Assembly (NCBI RefSeq): GCF_035207705.1
Contig: NZ_CP128187.1
Location: 3,596,001 to 3,660,000, forward strand
Direction: 5' to 3'
Source: Maribacter sp. BPC-D8
GTDB lineage: Bacteria > Bacteroidota > Bacteroidia > Flavobacteriales > Flavobacteriaceae
Length of the DNA stretch: 64,000 nt
Shown: positions 52,176-63,000 of the stretch, piece after piece
Numbering within the stretch: position 1 is the stretch's first letter
Layout of the letters: each line of letters starts with the position of its first letter
Program-made: the position numbers and the translations under genes
The notes under the pieces: model-generated
What the model saw: only the letters and a program-made list of their open reading frames with translations
Databases searched by the model: none
What the model was told of the DNA's origin: nothing

Positions 52176-52717
52176 TGCATCAATTCTTTGAAAGTTGGCA
52201 AAATCAAATCTTTTTCTGAAACTATTAATTCAGATGAAGCAAATCCCCAATCTATTGCTAAGTCAGAATCATTATATAAAATTCCAGATTCCGTTTTAGG
52301 GTCATAATAGTTATCGCAAAGATAGGTGAATATTACATTCTCGGTAAGGGTTACAAATCCGTGTGCCATACCTTTTGGTATAAAAATGCTTTTATTATTT
52401 ACATCTGATAAATGCACCTTAACATGTTCGCCAAAAGTTACACTATCAGGTCTAATATCAACAATTACATCGACTACCTCGCCTTTTTGAACTGAAACTA
52501 ACTTGGCTTGTGTGCTATTTCCTTTTTGAAAATGCAGTCCTCTTAAAACACCTTTCTTAGAAAGAGATTTATTTTCCTGTACAAAATCAACTTCATACCC
52601 TAAAAAATCACTTAGTTCTTTCTTTTTAAAGACTTCAAAAAAGACACCTCTATTATCTTTAAAAATTTGAGGCTCTAGAATTAAGCAACCTTTTAGTTTT
52701 GTTTCGGTTATTTTCAT
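52172..52717 (-). CDS. rfbC: dTDP-4-dehydrorhamnose 3,5-epimerase
   Basis: Third step of dTDP-L-rhamnose synthesis. The 181-residue cupin has [20 protein letters not shown], the catalytic His in [20 protein letters not shown], and [15 protein letters not shown], with the Tyr in [14 protein letters not shown]. Overlaps rfbA by four bases. Confidence 0.96.
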   Translation of the reverse strand: MKITETKLKGCLILEPQIFKDNRGVFFEVFKKKELSDFLGYEVDFVQENKSLSKKGVLRGLHFQKGNSTQAKLVSVQKGEVVDVIVDIRPDSVTFGEHVKVHLSDVNNKSIFIPKGMAHGFVTLTENVIFTYLCDNYYDPKTESGILYNDSDLAIDWGFASSELIVSEKDLILPTFKELMQ

Positions 52718-53574
52718 TTAATCAAATTCATTAAATATTTACCATAACCACTCTTTAACAAAGGTTCAGCCAGCTCTTCAAGCTGTTTTGCATCAATAAA
52801 ACCTTGGGTAAAAGCTACTTCTTCTATACAACCAATTTTTAATCCTTGCCGCTCTTCTATTACCTGAACAAATTGAGAGGCTTGCATTAAAGAACTGAAT
52901 GTACCGGTATCTAGCCATGCAATTCCTTTATCAAGAACACTTACTTGTAGCCTTTCCTTTTTTAAATAAGCAATATTAACATCTGTAATTTCTATTTCTC
53001 CTCTGCTACTTGGCGCTATGTTTTCAGCAATTTCAATTACTTCATTGTCATAAAAATAGATTCCTGGTATAGCATAATTAGATTTCGGTGTTTCTGGTTT
53101 TTCAACAATTGAAATAGCCTTTCCGTCTTTATCAAATTCAACTACCCCATATCTCTTTGGGTTATTTACGTGATATCCATATATAATACCTCCGTCTGGC
53201 TTATAATTTTCCTTTAACAATCTCTCAAGACCATTACCATAAAAAATATTATCTCCTAAAATTAAGGCAACCTTACTTGACCCAATAAAATCTTTACCTA
53301 TAATGAATGCTTCCGCTAATCCTTTAGGTTCTTTTTGAACGGCATATTCAAATCTACAACCTAACTGACTGCCGTCTGAAAGTAACTTTTTAAATAAAGG
53401 CAAATCATCAGGAGTAGTAATAATTAAAATTTCTCGTATGCCAGTTGTCATTAAAGTGGACAACGGGTAATATATCATTGGTTTATCATAAATAGGCATG
53501 AGCTGCTTACTTAAAGCCTTTGTCAATGGCCATAAACGTGATCCAGTACCACCTGCGAGTATGATTCCTTTCAT
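52714..53574 (-). CDS. rfbA: Glucose-1-phosphate thymidylyltransferase
   Basis: First step of dTDP-L-rhamnose synthesis: makes dTDP-glucose. The 286 residues have the GxGxRLxPxT motif as [30 protein letters not shown] with the metal Asp, and [20 protein letters not shown]. All standard. It follows rfbB after four bases. Confidence 0.97.
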   Translation of the reverse strand: MKGIILAGGTGSRLWPLTKALSKQLMPIYDKPMIYYPLSTLMTTGIREILIITTPDDLPLFKKLLSDGSQLGCRFEYAVQKEPKGLAEAFIIGKDFIGSSKVALILGDNIFYGNGLERLLKENYKPDGGIIYGYHVNNPKRYGVVEFDKDGKAISIVEKPETPKSNYAIPGIYFYDNEVIEIAENIAPSSRGEIEITDVNIAYLKKERLQVSVLDKGIAWLDTGTFSSLMQASQFVQVIEERQGLKIGCIEEVAFTQGFIDAKQLEELAEPLLKSGYGKYLMNLIK

Positions 53575-53578
53575 ATAT

Positions 53579-54583
53579 TTAAAGTTGATATTTGTTTAAA
53601 TACCAGTCAACAGTTTTTTCTAGACCAGAATCAAAGCTTTCATTGGCTTTCCAACTTAGTTCTTTTGAAACCTTTGACGCATCAATTGCATACCTAAAAT
53701 CATGTCCAAGACGATCTTCAACAAATTTAATTTGATCTTTATAGCTTCCCTTTTCTTTAGGAATTTTTAAATCTAAAATTTTACAAATCTTCGTCGCTAT
53801 CGTCAGATTATCGTATTCATTATTCCCACCTAACAAATAAGTTTCTCCCGCTTTTCCTTTGTGATAAATGGAGTCAATACCTGTACAATGATCTTTTACA
53901 AATAACCAGTCTCTAACATTTTTTCCATTCCCATAAATGGGAATCTTTACACCATTGATGGCGGACCTAATTATTGTAGGAATCAATTTTTCATCATGTT
54001 GTTTAGGACCATAATTATTGGAACAATTACTGGTTACCACATTCATGTCATATGTATGATAATAGCTTCTGACCAAAAAATCAGAAGATGCCTTAGATGC
54101 ACTGTATGGACTATTAGGTTGGAAGTTCGATTCCTCTGTGAAAAATCCATTTTCACCTAAAGAACCATATACTTCATCCGTTGATATATGATGGAACCTA
54201 TTGTTTTTATTCTTCCAAAAAATTCTGGCATTCTCTAAAAGATTAAAAGTGCCTTCTATATTTGTTTTTATGAACTGTCTCGGAGAATTTATTGAATTAT
54301 CTACATGAGATTCTGCCGCAAAATTTATTACGCCACTAATGTCATACTCCTCAAATAATTGCTTAACCATAAGGTTATCGCATATATCTCCTTTTACAAA
54401 TGTATAATTTGGATGGTTCTCAACTTCCTTAAGGTTACTCAGATCCCCAGCATAGGTTAATACATCTAAATTAACGACCTTAATACTAGGGTTTCTATCT
54501 AAAAAATAAGGAATAAAATTACTCCCTATAAAACCAGCACCACCAGTAATTAGTATTGTGTCATGAGATTGGTGGTCAACCAT
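53579..54583 (-). CDS. rfbB: dTDP-glucose 4,6-dehydratase
   Basis: Second step of dTDP-L-rhamnose synthesis. The 334 residues carry the NAD motif [16 protein letters not shown], the [11 protein letters not shown] and [13 protein letters not shown] motifs with Asp/Glu, and [19 protein letters not shown] with Tyr/Lys. The rfb gene order here is B-A-C-D. Confidence 0.97.
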   Translation of the reverse strand: MVDHQSHDTILITGGAGFIGSNFIPYFLDRNPSIKVVNLDVLTYAGDLSNLKEVENHPNYTFVKGDICDNLMVKQLFEEYDISGVINFAAESHVDNSINSPRQFIKTNIEGTFNLLENARIFWKNKNNRFHHISTDEVYGSLGENGFFTEESNFQPNSPYSASKASSDFLVRSYYHTYDMNVVTSNCSNNYGPKQHDEKLIPTIIRSAINGVKIPIYGNGKNVRDWLFVKDHCTGIDSIYHKGKAGETYLLGGNNEYDNLTIATKICKILDLKIPKEKGSYKDQIKFVEDRLGHDFRYAIDASKVSKELSWKANESFDSGLEKTVDWYLNKYQL

Positions 54584-54586
54584 AAA

Positions 54587-55582
54587 TTATAGTAGAGATT
54601 TAGATTTCCTGTTCAAATATACCAGTATAGATAAAATAAAGAAAACAGTAATAAATATTATCGGAAGCAAAACAATACTCTTTCCAAAAAAGGATTTGTT
54701 TTCGACTTGAGGTTGCCCCAAATTAATGATACTTACCGGCACTGTTCGCTCCTCTAATTCTAACTTCTTAGCCTCAATATCTCTAATTAAGCCGGTTTTA
54801 TATTCGAATATATCTGCAATATTTACTTGTTCCTGATTATCTAAAATAATCTTATCGTTTGAACTATTATTGGCTTTAGATGCCAATCCATTTGTATAAT
54901 TAGCTATTATCTCATCTACTTGAACCAATAATTTTTCATCTTCCTTTATTCTTGCTGTTGCATTGCTTCTATACACTTCCAAAAGACCATTGAAATATGT
55001 ATTTGTATTTATATAGTTCAATACTTTTTCTGCAAATACTTTACCAACAGTAGGATTTTTGTAGTAAAATGTAATTCTATGATTAAAAGAACTTTTGTTC
55101 TGTAGTTCAGCCCTAACAATATCTGCAATAGCATCTGTATTCTCAAAACTTTGAAGCAATTCTAAATATTGAGTATCACTTTCAGTATTTCCTACTTCTT
55201 CTACTCTAGAGATTTCAATATTTAAACCATTAAAATCAATATTTTCTATGCCTATAGACTTAAAAAATAAAGTGTCTCTCGAGCCTATATTAGATTGCAA
55301 CTCATTTACAACATCATACAAGTAGTTTTTGCTTTCAATTTGAGGTTTAACGATGACCTCTGTTTTATACTTCTTAGATATAATTTTATTTAACCCATAA
55401 CCAATCGCAAGGCCAACAACCACAAGACCAATAAGTAAAAGAAGATTCTTCTTAAAATAAAGAAACACTTTTAAAAACCAACGAAAAATGGCATTAAAGC
55501 CCCTTCCTATTAATTGAAATAATTGTCCCAAGTCAATTTCATCAGAATTGTTTTGGGTAGATGGTGATTGATTGCTTGCCAT
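54587..55582 (-). CDS. Wzz-type chain-length determinant protein
   Basis: A 331-residue polysaccharide co-polymerase with two membrane helices that bracket a long periplasmic coiled region: LLLLIGLVVVGLAIGYGLN near residues 48-66 and SIVLLPIIFITVFFILSILV near the end. The N-terminus is cytoplasmic and rich in Ser, Asn and Asp. It controls the length of chains made by the Wzy polymerase. No tyrosine-kinase domain is attached. It stands at the head of the island in transcription order. Confidence 0.85.
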   Translation of the reverse strand: MASNQSPSTQNNSDEIDLGQLFQLIGRGFNAIFRWFLKVFLYFKKNLLLLIGLVVVGLAIGYGLNKIISKKYKTEVIVKPQIESKNYLYDVVNELQSNIGSRDTLFFKSIGIENIDFNGLNIEISRVEEVGNTESDTQYLELLQSFENTDAIADIVRAELQNKSSFNHRITFYYKNPTVGKVFAEKVLNYINTNTYFNGLLEVYRSNATARIKEDEKLLVQVDEIIANYTNGLASKANNSSNDKIILDNQEQVNIADIFEYKTGLIRDIEAKKLELEERTVPVSIINLGQPQVENKSFFGKSIVLLPIIFITVFFILSILVYLNRKSKSLL

Positions 55583-55583
55583 T

Positions 55584-57278
55584 CTATGTATTAAAAATTT
55601 GTTTTAAAATTTTATCTGTAATTAAGTACGTTGGTTTTACCCCAGTTGTACCTAATCCTCCAGATGCTAAAGTACTACCTGTTTCTAATGGGTTATCTGA
55701 TGCATAGTACGCATAACGTACTTTAACATCTTCACCTATACTCTTTCTAATTTTAGAGGCAGACTGTATCGCTTTTTGGTAATGCACACCTTCCATCTCT
55801 AAACCAATTACATTCCAAGTTGACTTATGAAAGAACTTAAGAATATCTTTGTTCTGCAGTGAGGTTCCTAAAACAGTCACCATGGTACCTTCAAAAACCT
55901 CTAAACCATAACCTTCAAAGTCTTTGGCACACAATTCATTTTTAAATGGATAATTGTCTGCAGTGCCTTCGAAAATATGTGCTGAAGGAATCATTAAATC
56001 TCCTTTTCCGCCTTCTAGAATACCTGCTTTTCCCATTATTGAAACAGAATCAACATTTATCAAAGACACATTGTTCTTTTTGGTATTGTATGGTTTCAAT
56101 AACTCATCAATTGTCTCATACGCTTGCTCACCAAATGCGTAATCCATTACAAATATAACAGGTTTTTTATCAACATCTTGTTCAGAAAATTCATACGAAC
56201 AATTGTTGATTTTAATTTTTGCGGTATCAAAAATCTGTACATCAATATTTGTTCCAGAGGTATCATCCATAATGATCATACCATTCTTCTCTGCCAAGTC
56301 CGTTACTTTCTTTCTTAGCGCAGCATTGCCAGAACTACTAAGGGCTTCAAAAATTTCTAATGAATCTGTATTCGGAAATTCCGTTTTTAAAGCTGCTTTT
56401 GCAAATAACGAATTCATTACACTATGCATATTGGCAGAGATAATATGAATAGGCCTATGCATAAGTTTGTTTTTGGTTAAAACCTCCTTTATGTTATTTG
56501 CCCATCTTTCTCCATGAATATGATGTCCTAATCGTTCTCTTAGCAAAGCACTAAATGTAACAGCTCTTTTCTCTCCTGAGATTTCTTCATCTAAAGCTAG
56601 TTTACCCAACCAATAAATGACATTCAGAAATCTATCGGGATTACTTTTTGTACTGAATTTTTTATAGACTTCTAAAATTTCCTCAAAAGACCTGCCTAAT
56701 ATGTTTGCTGTATGAATAAGTGCAATTTCTCTCTCAGCCTGGGTCAATTCTTCTTTTTGAACTGCAGCTTCAAGTTTAGCCCAATCTCTTATAGTTCTTT
56801 CTGTATCTGTTATTAAAACACGCTTACATATTTTTTCAGATTCAATAAATAAGAAAGTAAGGTGCGTAAGAATATCATAGATATCTGAACGACCTCTAGT
56901 GATTTCAATATTCATCTGCTCTTCGTCTATACGATAACAGTTTCTTCTTCTTTTTGGTGGAATGATCGGGTTGATATGAGAAATACCATAACCTTCATCT
57001 GAAGTTAGATTTATAAAAGAACATTGTTCTATTCCCTCAGGTAATCTTTCTAAAACGTATATAAGTCCGTTTAATTCGGCTTTTTCTTCTCCTACAGAAC
57101 CATATATTTCTGGTCTTAACTGTAGTAAAGCATTTTTCAACGCTTCACCAGAAACTCCGTTTGGCTTATAAAAACCTCTATTAAAAAGATGGCGCATAGT
57201 AATATACATGCGTTCTATAGCATTTGTAGACTCTTGTGCTCTTGTTGTTGTAATTGCTTTTCCCATTGGTGATTTCAA
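55584..57278 (-). CDS. DUF6909-like protein with nucleoside-phosphorylase-like C-terminus
   Basis: A 564-residue protein. The N-terminal half starts at the likely start MGKAITTTRAQESTNAIERM (or five residues upstream) and is mostly helical (ERMYITMRHLFNRGFYKPNG, then IPPKRRRNCYRIDEEQMNIE). The C-terminal part shows a phosphorylase/AMP-nucleosidase-like layout: PVIFVMDYAFGEQAYETIDE, GKGDLMIPSAHIFEGTADNY, and NVIGLEMEGVHYQKAIQSAS, in which the EMEG motif is the ribose-binding motif of the NP-I family. From memory it matches the flavobacterial DUF6909 family. The substrate is unknown. It is next to, and probably upstream of, wzz. Confidence 0.75.
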   Translation of the reverse strand: MKSPMGKAITTTRAQESTNAIERMYITMRHLFNRGFYKPNGVSGEALKNALLQLRPEIYGSVGEEKAELNGLIYVLERLPEGIEQCSFINLTSDEGYGISHINPIIPPKRRRNCYRIDEEQMNIEITRGRSDIYDILTHLTFLFIESEKICKRVLITDTERTIRDWAKLEAAVQKEELTQAEREIALIHTANILGRSFEEILEVYKKFSTKSNPDRFLNVIYWLGKLALDEEISGEKRAVTFSALLRERLGHHIHGERWANNIKEVLTKNKLMHRPIHIISANMHSVMNSLFAKAALKTEFPNTDSLEIFEALSSSGNAALRKKVTDLAEKNGMIIMDDTSGTNIDVQIFDTAKIKINNCSYEFSEQDVDKKPVIFVMDYAFGEQAYETIDELLKPYNTKKNNVSLINVDSVSIMGKAGILEGGKGDLMIPSAHIFEGTADNYPFKNELCAKDFEGYGLEVFEGTMVTVLGTSLQNKDILKFFHKSTWNVIGLEMEGVHYQKAIQSASKIRKSIGEDVKVRYAYYASDNPLETGSTLASGGLGTTGVKPTYLITDKILKQIFNT

Positions 57279-57322
57279 ACGAAATTACGATTTATAATTT
57301 GTTAATTAAAAAGCTAGCTGCT

Positions 57323-58819
57323 CTATGCCTTATATTTTGACAGGCTTTCAACTACTTTTCGGTCGTTAGATAGTCGCTGAACTTTGTTTTGTCCGCCGAG
57401 CTTACCTATTGATTTCATATATTCTAAAAACCCTCCGCTTTTAACGGGAGTAACTTTTAAAGTTTGCAACACCTTACCCACAATAAGGTCATAATAATAA
57501 CTATTCTGTTTTTGAAGTGCCGAATCTAATTCTTTTATAAAAAGACCCATATCAGATGGTAGTTTTTCAAATTCTATAAACCACTCGTGATATGGCAATT
57601 CATTTTCTTGCGGATTAATTTGTGGTGCCACGGTAAATTCACTTACACTGGCATCGGTTACACTTGTCGCAACTAACATTGCTTCTTCTACTTCTTTAGC
57701 GATAACGTGTTCCCCAAACGCAGAAATAAAATGTTTTATACGCCCAGACACTACTATTTTAAAAGGATATGTTGAAATAAACCGAATGGTATCACCAAGA
57801 TTATATGCCCATAACCCGGCATTCGTGGTGATAATCATAACATAATCAACACCAATTTCTACATCTTTTAAAGTGATTCTTTTGGGGTGTTCATCAAAAA
57901 ATTCATCAGACCTTACAAATTCATAAAATATGCCTGCTTCTAATAGCAGTAACATACCCTTTTCTGTTTGAGAATTCTGATAGGCAAAGAAACCTTCACT
58001 GGCTGGAAACAATTCTATACTTGCTACTTTACGACCTATTAATGATTCAAACTTCTTTCTATACGGCTCATAATTGACTCCGCCATAAATAAAAAGTTCA
58101 AAATTCTTGAACAAATCACCTACATACTCATTGGTATTTTCCTTTAGTTTCTCAAAGTACATTTGAACCCAAGAAGGTATACCGGCGATAACCGTCATAT
58201 CTTCATTCTTGGTTTCTTCTACGATAGCATTCACTTTGGTTTCCCAATCTTCTATACAGTTAGTCTCCCAACTGGGCATTCTATTTTTTTGCAAATAATT
58301 AGGCACATAGTGTGCCGAAATACCAGAAAGTCTACCCAGTTTCACTCCATTTTTCTCAGTTAAAACCGGACTACCCTGCAAAAAAATCATTTTACCAGTT
58401 ACGAAATCTGCCTTGCCAGTTTCATGAATGTAATTAAGAATAGCATTTCTGGATGCTTTTACCTGTTCTTTAATACTGCCTTCAGTAATGGGTATATATT
58501 TAGCTCCAGAAGTAGTACCCGAGGTTTTTGCAAAATATAATGGTTTACCTGGCCAAAGAATATCTTCTTGCCCAGCAACCGCTAAATTTACATATTCTTT
58601 AAGTTCTTCATAATCTCTAATAGGAACTTGAGCGATAAAATCGCTATGCGTTTTAATCGTTTTTAAGTTATGGTCTTTACCAAACTTTGTCTCACTACCT
58701 TTTGCGATAAGTTCTCTAAAAACGATCTCTTGTGTCTCAATAGGATTACTGACCCACTTATCGGTTCTTTTCGCGATACGGTGTGCAAATATTTTAGCAG
58801 CAATAGTCTTTAGTGACAT
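57323..58819 (-). CDS. Bacterial GH3-family acyl-adenylating protein
   Basis: A 498-residue protein of the GH3 family, known from plants for joining amino acids to auxin or jasmonate. The ATP-binding motif LYFAKTSGTTSGAKYIPIT, the middle LFIYGGVNYEPYRKKFE and FPASEGFFAYQN, and the C-terminal HEWFIEFEKLPSDMGLFIKE are all present. It should activate a carboxylic acid with ATP and transfer it to an amine or thiol. The bacterial substrate is not known. The gene lies seven bases after the M23 peptidase. Confidence 0.93.
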   Translation of the reverse strand: MSLKTIAAKIFAHRIAKRTDKWVSNPIETQEIVFRELIAKGSETKFGKDHNLKTIKTHSDFIAQVPIRDYEELKEYVNLAVAGQEDILWPGKPLYFAKTSGTTSGAKYIPITEGSIKEQVKASRNAILNYIHETGKADFVTGKMIFLQGSPVLTEKNGVKLGRLSGISAHYVPNYLQKNRMPSWETNCIEDWETKVNAIVEETKNEDMTVIAGIPSWVQMYFEKLKENTNEYVGDLFKNFELFIYGGVNYEPYRKKFESLIGRKVASIELFPASEGFFAYQNSQTEKGMLLLLEAGIFYEFVRSDEFFDEHPKRITLKDVEIGVDYVMIITTNAGLWAYNLGDTIRFISTYPFKIVVSGRIKHFISAFGEHVIAKEVEEAMLVATSVTDASVSEFTVAPQINPQENELPYHEWFIEFEKLPSDMGLFIKELDSALQKQNSYYYDLIVGKVLQTLKVTPVKSGGFLEYMKSIGKLGGQNKVQRLSNDRKVVESLSKYKA

Positions 58820-58825
58820 TTCGTT

Positions 58826-59698
58826 TTAATTAAAGTCGATATAATTTAAAGGATCAATAGGTGTTCCGTTATCCCAAAGTTCAAAATGTAGATGTGGGCC
58901 AGTAGTAAGTTCACCAGTATTACCAACTGCAGCAATTACTTCACCACCCCTTACAATATTACCTTGATACTTCGATAACGAACCATTATGCTTATATACA
59001 CTTAACAATCCGCCTTCGTGTTCAATTATAATTACATAACCGGTATCTGCAGTCCATTCAGAAAAAATTACTGTACCATTTGCAATTGCTTTCACCGGGC
59101 TATCGGTTACAGCAGTAATATCAACCGCATAGTGTTTTTCATTAGGGTTGAAGCTCATAGTTACTGATCCTGAAACCGGAGTAAACAATACTAAATTTTT
59201 CTTATCAATTGTTCGTTCAAATAAGTTGTACTTGTCTTCAAGAGCAACCTCTGCACGTAATAACGAATCTTCTTTAATAGGGTTTAGATCCACTGAAGCT
59301 GGATCTAATTTAAACTGCTGAAAAAGAGAATCTCTATTTACCACCGTATTCTCAATATCACCCTTTAACACCATACGAATATTATCTAAATACTTATTGG
59401 TATAATTTAGGGTTCGAATTAAAGAATCTGTTTTATATGTAAGCTCTGTGGCTTCTTTCTTTAATCTTGTTGAAGAATAACCCGGTATATATTCTCGAAG
59501 TGGCGTAAAGGCAATTAACAGTGTTGTAAGTCCTATTAAGGTGATCATAAAAAGAGATCCTGTCACAAAAACATTCAGCCTGCTTAACTTAAAAGAAATC
59601 TTTTCTTCGAAAGTACTTTCGTTTAGTATTACCAAACGGTACTTATGAAGAAGTTTCCTTTTTATTTCCTTTCTTTTTTTGACTTTCTTTTTGGCCAT
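58826..59698 (-). CDS. M23-family (LytM-type) peptidoglycan endopeptidase
   Basis: A 290-residue envelope peptidase. A basic cytoplasmic N-terminus (AKKKVKKRKEIKRKLLHKYR) is followed by one membrane helix near 43-64, a coiled region, and the metallopeptidase domain at about 170-285. The zinc ligands are His189 and Asp193 in KHYAVDITA and His271 in GPHLHFELW; His269 and His237 are close to catalytic positions. All are intact, so it should cut peptide cross-links in murein. Confidence 0.94.
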   Translation of the reverse strand: MAKKKVKKRKEIKRKLLHKYRLVILNESTFEEKISFKLSRLNVFVTGSLFMITLIGLTTLLIAFTPLREYIPGYSSTRLKKEATELTYKTDSLIRTLNYTNKYLDNIRMVLKGDIENTVVNRDSLFQQFKLDPASVDLNPIKEDSLLRAEVALEDKYNLFERTIDKKNLVLFTPVSGSVTMSFNPNEKHYAVDITAVTDSPVKAIANGTVIFSEWTADTGYVIIIEHEGGLLSVYKHNGSLSKYQGNIVRGGEVIAAVGNTGELTTGPHLHFELWDNGTPIDPLNYIDFN

Positions 59699-60080
59699 CT
59701 TAACAAAGATAAACTTAGAATTTAATTTTAGAGCTTCTTTGAATTGATTAATTTAGAAAGAGATGCTCAACTTTACTTTACTTACGTTTTTTAATACAAT
59801 TTTAGTTCACTTACGCCTATGATTGGCTCATATTTACTTCAAAAAATAACAATTAAATATAAATTACTTCTTGCCTATTATACTGCTTAAGAAAGTTAAA
59901 GTCTTCTTTTTTCCTATTACTTAATCATCTAAACATCAAAGTATTTAGGCTGTTACCTCGGTAAACCATCAATTCACAACATAAATTACCCCTAAACTTT
60001 CTTTAAAGTTAGATTTGATTTAGCTGTTAAAAGACCTACAAATCGAACCACTTAAACAGATGCTTGATCATCAAGTAACA
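59699..60080. other. Divergent intergenic region before the giant exported protein
   Basis: No gene is supported in these 382 bases. A TAGATTTG element (60010-60017) matches TAnnTTTG but lacks an upstream TTTG at normal spacing. CTTGATCATCAAG at 60063 is a palindrome with one central base, directly before the start codon. Confidence 0.6.
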
Positions 60081-63000
60081 ATGACACATTTTCAAACTCA
60101 TACCAAACTCTTGCATAAATTAAGAAAATCTGCGGTTTTAATCACCGTACTTCTTTTTTTTGCAGCTGTACAATCCATACAATCCCAAATAAATAATTCA
60201 GATTACCACGTAGAAATTAGCTCGACAAATATGGGCGTCTGCGGAGGATCAAATGATGGCAGTACCACTCTTACAATTACCGCAAAAGCTGCTCAACTTC
60301 ATACTTTTAAAATTATTTTTGACTTACCAGAAGGTATTTCCTATAAAACTGGAACAGCAGCTATTGATTCTCAAACGGGGTCTGCCGATTTGCAGTTATC
60401 TGAATTCGATGTTACAGATTTAAATCAACCAACCTTTCAAATTGAAAGACCTAGTAATGCAAACTGGCAAATTTCCGATGTTGTTACATTTACCTTTGAA
60501 AAAACAGGAGATTGCGATGCCGTACAATTCTCATATAATGGCGGACTCTTTAAAGATGTTCAAACCATAAATTACATACAAAATACAACGGCCAAAACAG
60601 CAAACAATAGCGATCTAACTTCTAACGGCTACACACTATTAAAAGCATATTTAGCAGTAAATGATATTACAGCCGTAGATGCCTATGTTGGTGATGTTAC
60701 CAATAGAAATATTGTTATCAATAATTCTGGTAACGGTAGCATTTCACAATTTGATCATGTGGTAGAGGTGAGTCCGGGTTTACAAGCTAACTATGAACTC
60801 TCATTTAATGGCACTGTTTTAACGCCTTCTATAAGTGGTGATTTCTATTCCTATACTATCAATCTTAACTCGGCTCCTTTTGCGGGTCAAGTTGGTGATG
60901 GTGACAATTTATTTGAAAACGAAAATATTACACTAGTAGAAAAACTAGTATTAACAAGCTGTGTAGACAATCAATCTACTCAGCACAGTCCTAGATGGGG
61001 ATGCACAGCTGGCGCCTATTGCCAAGTTGGTGCAGCAATACCTGGGTTTATTGGTTTTAATCAAGAATGGTCAGACATCTCTTTTCAAACCATAAGTGAC
61101 CCTCGCCCTCGATGGGATGCTCCTGTAACTTATATATACAGATTAGAAAACGACGCAAGTGCAGACAATGCCTATAATGTTAATTTTAATATAGGCTATA
61201 CTTGGGATAATAGAATGTCATCTACAGGGTTCAACCCAATGTACGGAGATGACAACGATACAAACAGACAATTATCTAACTTCAGATTTACTGGTGGATC
61301 TTCATTTACACCCGTAAGATGGGAAAACACAACCACCGGAAGCTCTCTTGGCTTAGGGTCTTATCTTGTTGGTCAAGATTTCTTTACTACGGATCCTGAC
61401 GGACCTGGCGGATTACAAGATTTAGATGGCGATGGTTTCTTTGATGATTTATTACCTGGAGATTTTACAGAAATCAATGTAGATTTATCCATGTTACAGC
61501 TATCACCTACATGTGATGCTAATGATGCCGAGTACTCGAAAAGTGCCAGTTTAAATATGGATGCTTGGGCAGTAAATACTTGTGGTAGCAGTAATAAATC
61601 TGTCCGTGAAGAAATTGAAAGACATTATGTAAATAGAGCAGCGTTATTTAATGAAGATTTCCCCGAAGATTATGACTTAGATGCTGAAGACGGTGCTGTT
61701 TTCAATCTTTCATTTATCGGAAATTTCATTGCATCGAATCAAGCACCAACATGTGACGGCATTGAAATGTTTTCAAATGATGCGTCAACTATTTACAAAG
61801 CCGTACTTGATGTACCAGCGGGAGTTACGTTAGATTCTGGCGCAGATGCCCGTTATGCACAAGTAGGCAATCAAATTATATTCACCGAAACACAATTAAA
61901 AGATTTTGAATACAACTCTTACTATTTAAGAATACCAATCGATTTTGCATTAAATATAGATTGCAGTACGTATTCGGGTCCAGAAAATCTGGTTTTAAAT
62001 TACGCTACTTCTTACGAAAGTTCATGTTATAATACCGATTTACATTGTGGATCATTCAATGTTACAACACATTGCCCTAATGGTTGTAGTGCTCCAATGA
62101 CAACCTCTTTCGACGCAAATAGAACAACTGCAGGTTGGACCGATGAAACCATGAGTACCAAAGTGGTTTTAAACCCTACTACTCATGCTACCAAATATTA
62201 CATGCCAAAAGATGAAATGGTTGTTACTACTAGTGCTGTTATGCAGAATACTACTCAAGACAATTTGCTTTTTGAAATGCGCTATATCACTGAAAGTGGT
62301 GAAAGCATGCAAGACATCATTGATTTTACAGGCGGTACTATTACAATAAATGACCTTTCTTCTGGAACACCGCAAACATTTCCTATTACGAATACACCGG
62401 TGCTTACGACAATTGGCACTAATGATAATAGATTTACTTTAGACTTATCTTCTTATCAAACACTAATTTCCCCTACATATGAATATGGAGAAGGATTAGA
62501 GGCTGATGAAATATCATTGGAACTTAGTTTTCAATTTAAAGAAGACTTCCCTGAAGAAGCTTTTTTATATCAATTTCACACCTTTCAAGGTCGTTTTTAC
62601 AGTTTAGACAGTTCTAATAATGAAATTGATTGTGGTGCGTATAATGAAAGAGCACACTTTTTTCAAACTGAAATTAATATTACTGCAGATATTGATAACA
62701 AAACAGAGGGGTGTGATGAAAAATGGCTTTATGTTGGTCTAGCGCAAGCTTCATCGGTAGATGATAAATTCCCTGATGAGTTTAGACCGCCATTATTATG
62801 GAATTCTACTACAATCGAAATACCAACCGGTATGCATTTCAATGACCTAGTTAGTAGCTACGGTTACCCGAGTCTAATGCCAGAGAATAATGATGCGGCA
62901 TCGTGGAACAATGGATTAAATTATTCGGTTTCAGGTAATATTGTTACTATAACTCCCGGACCTCGATTTGTTCATTTAGATCAGGGTGGCAATAAATATC

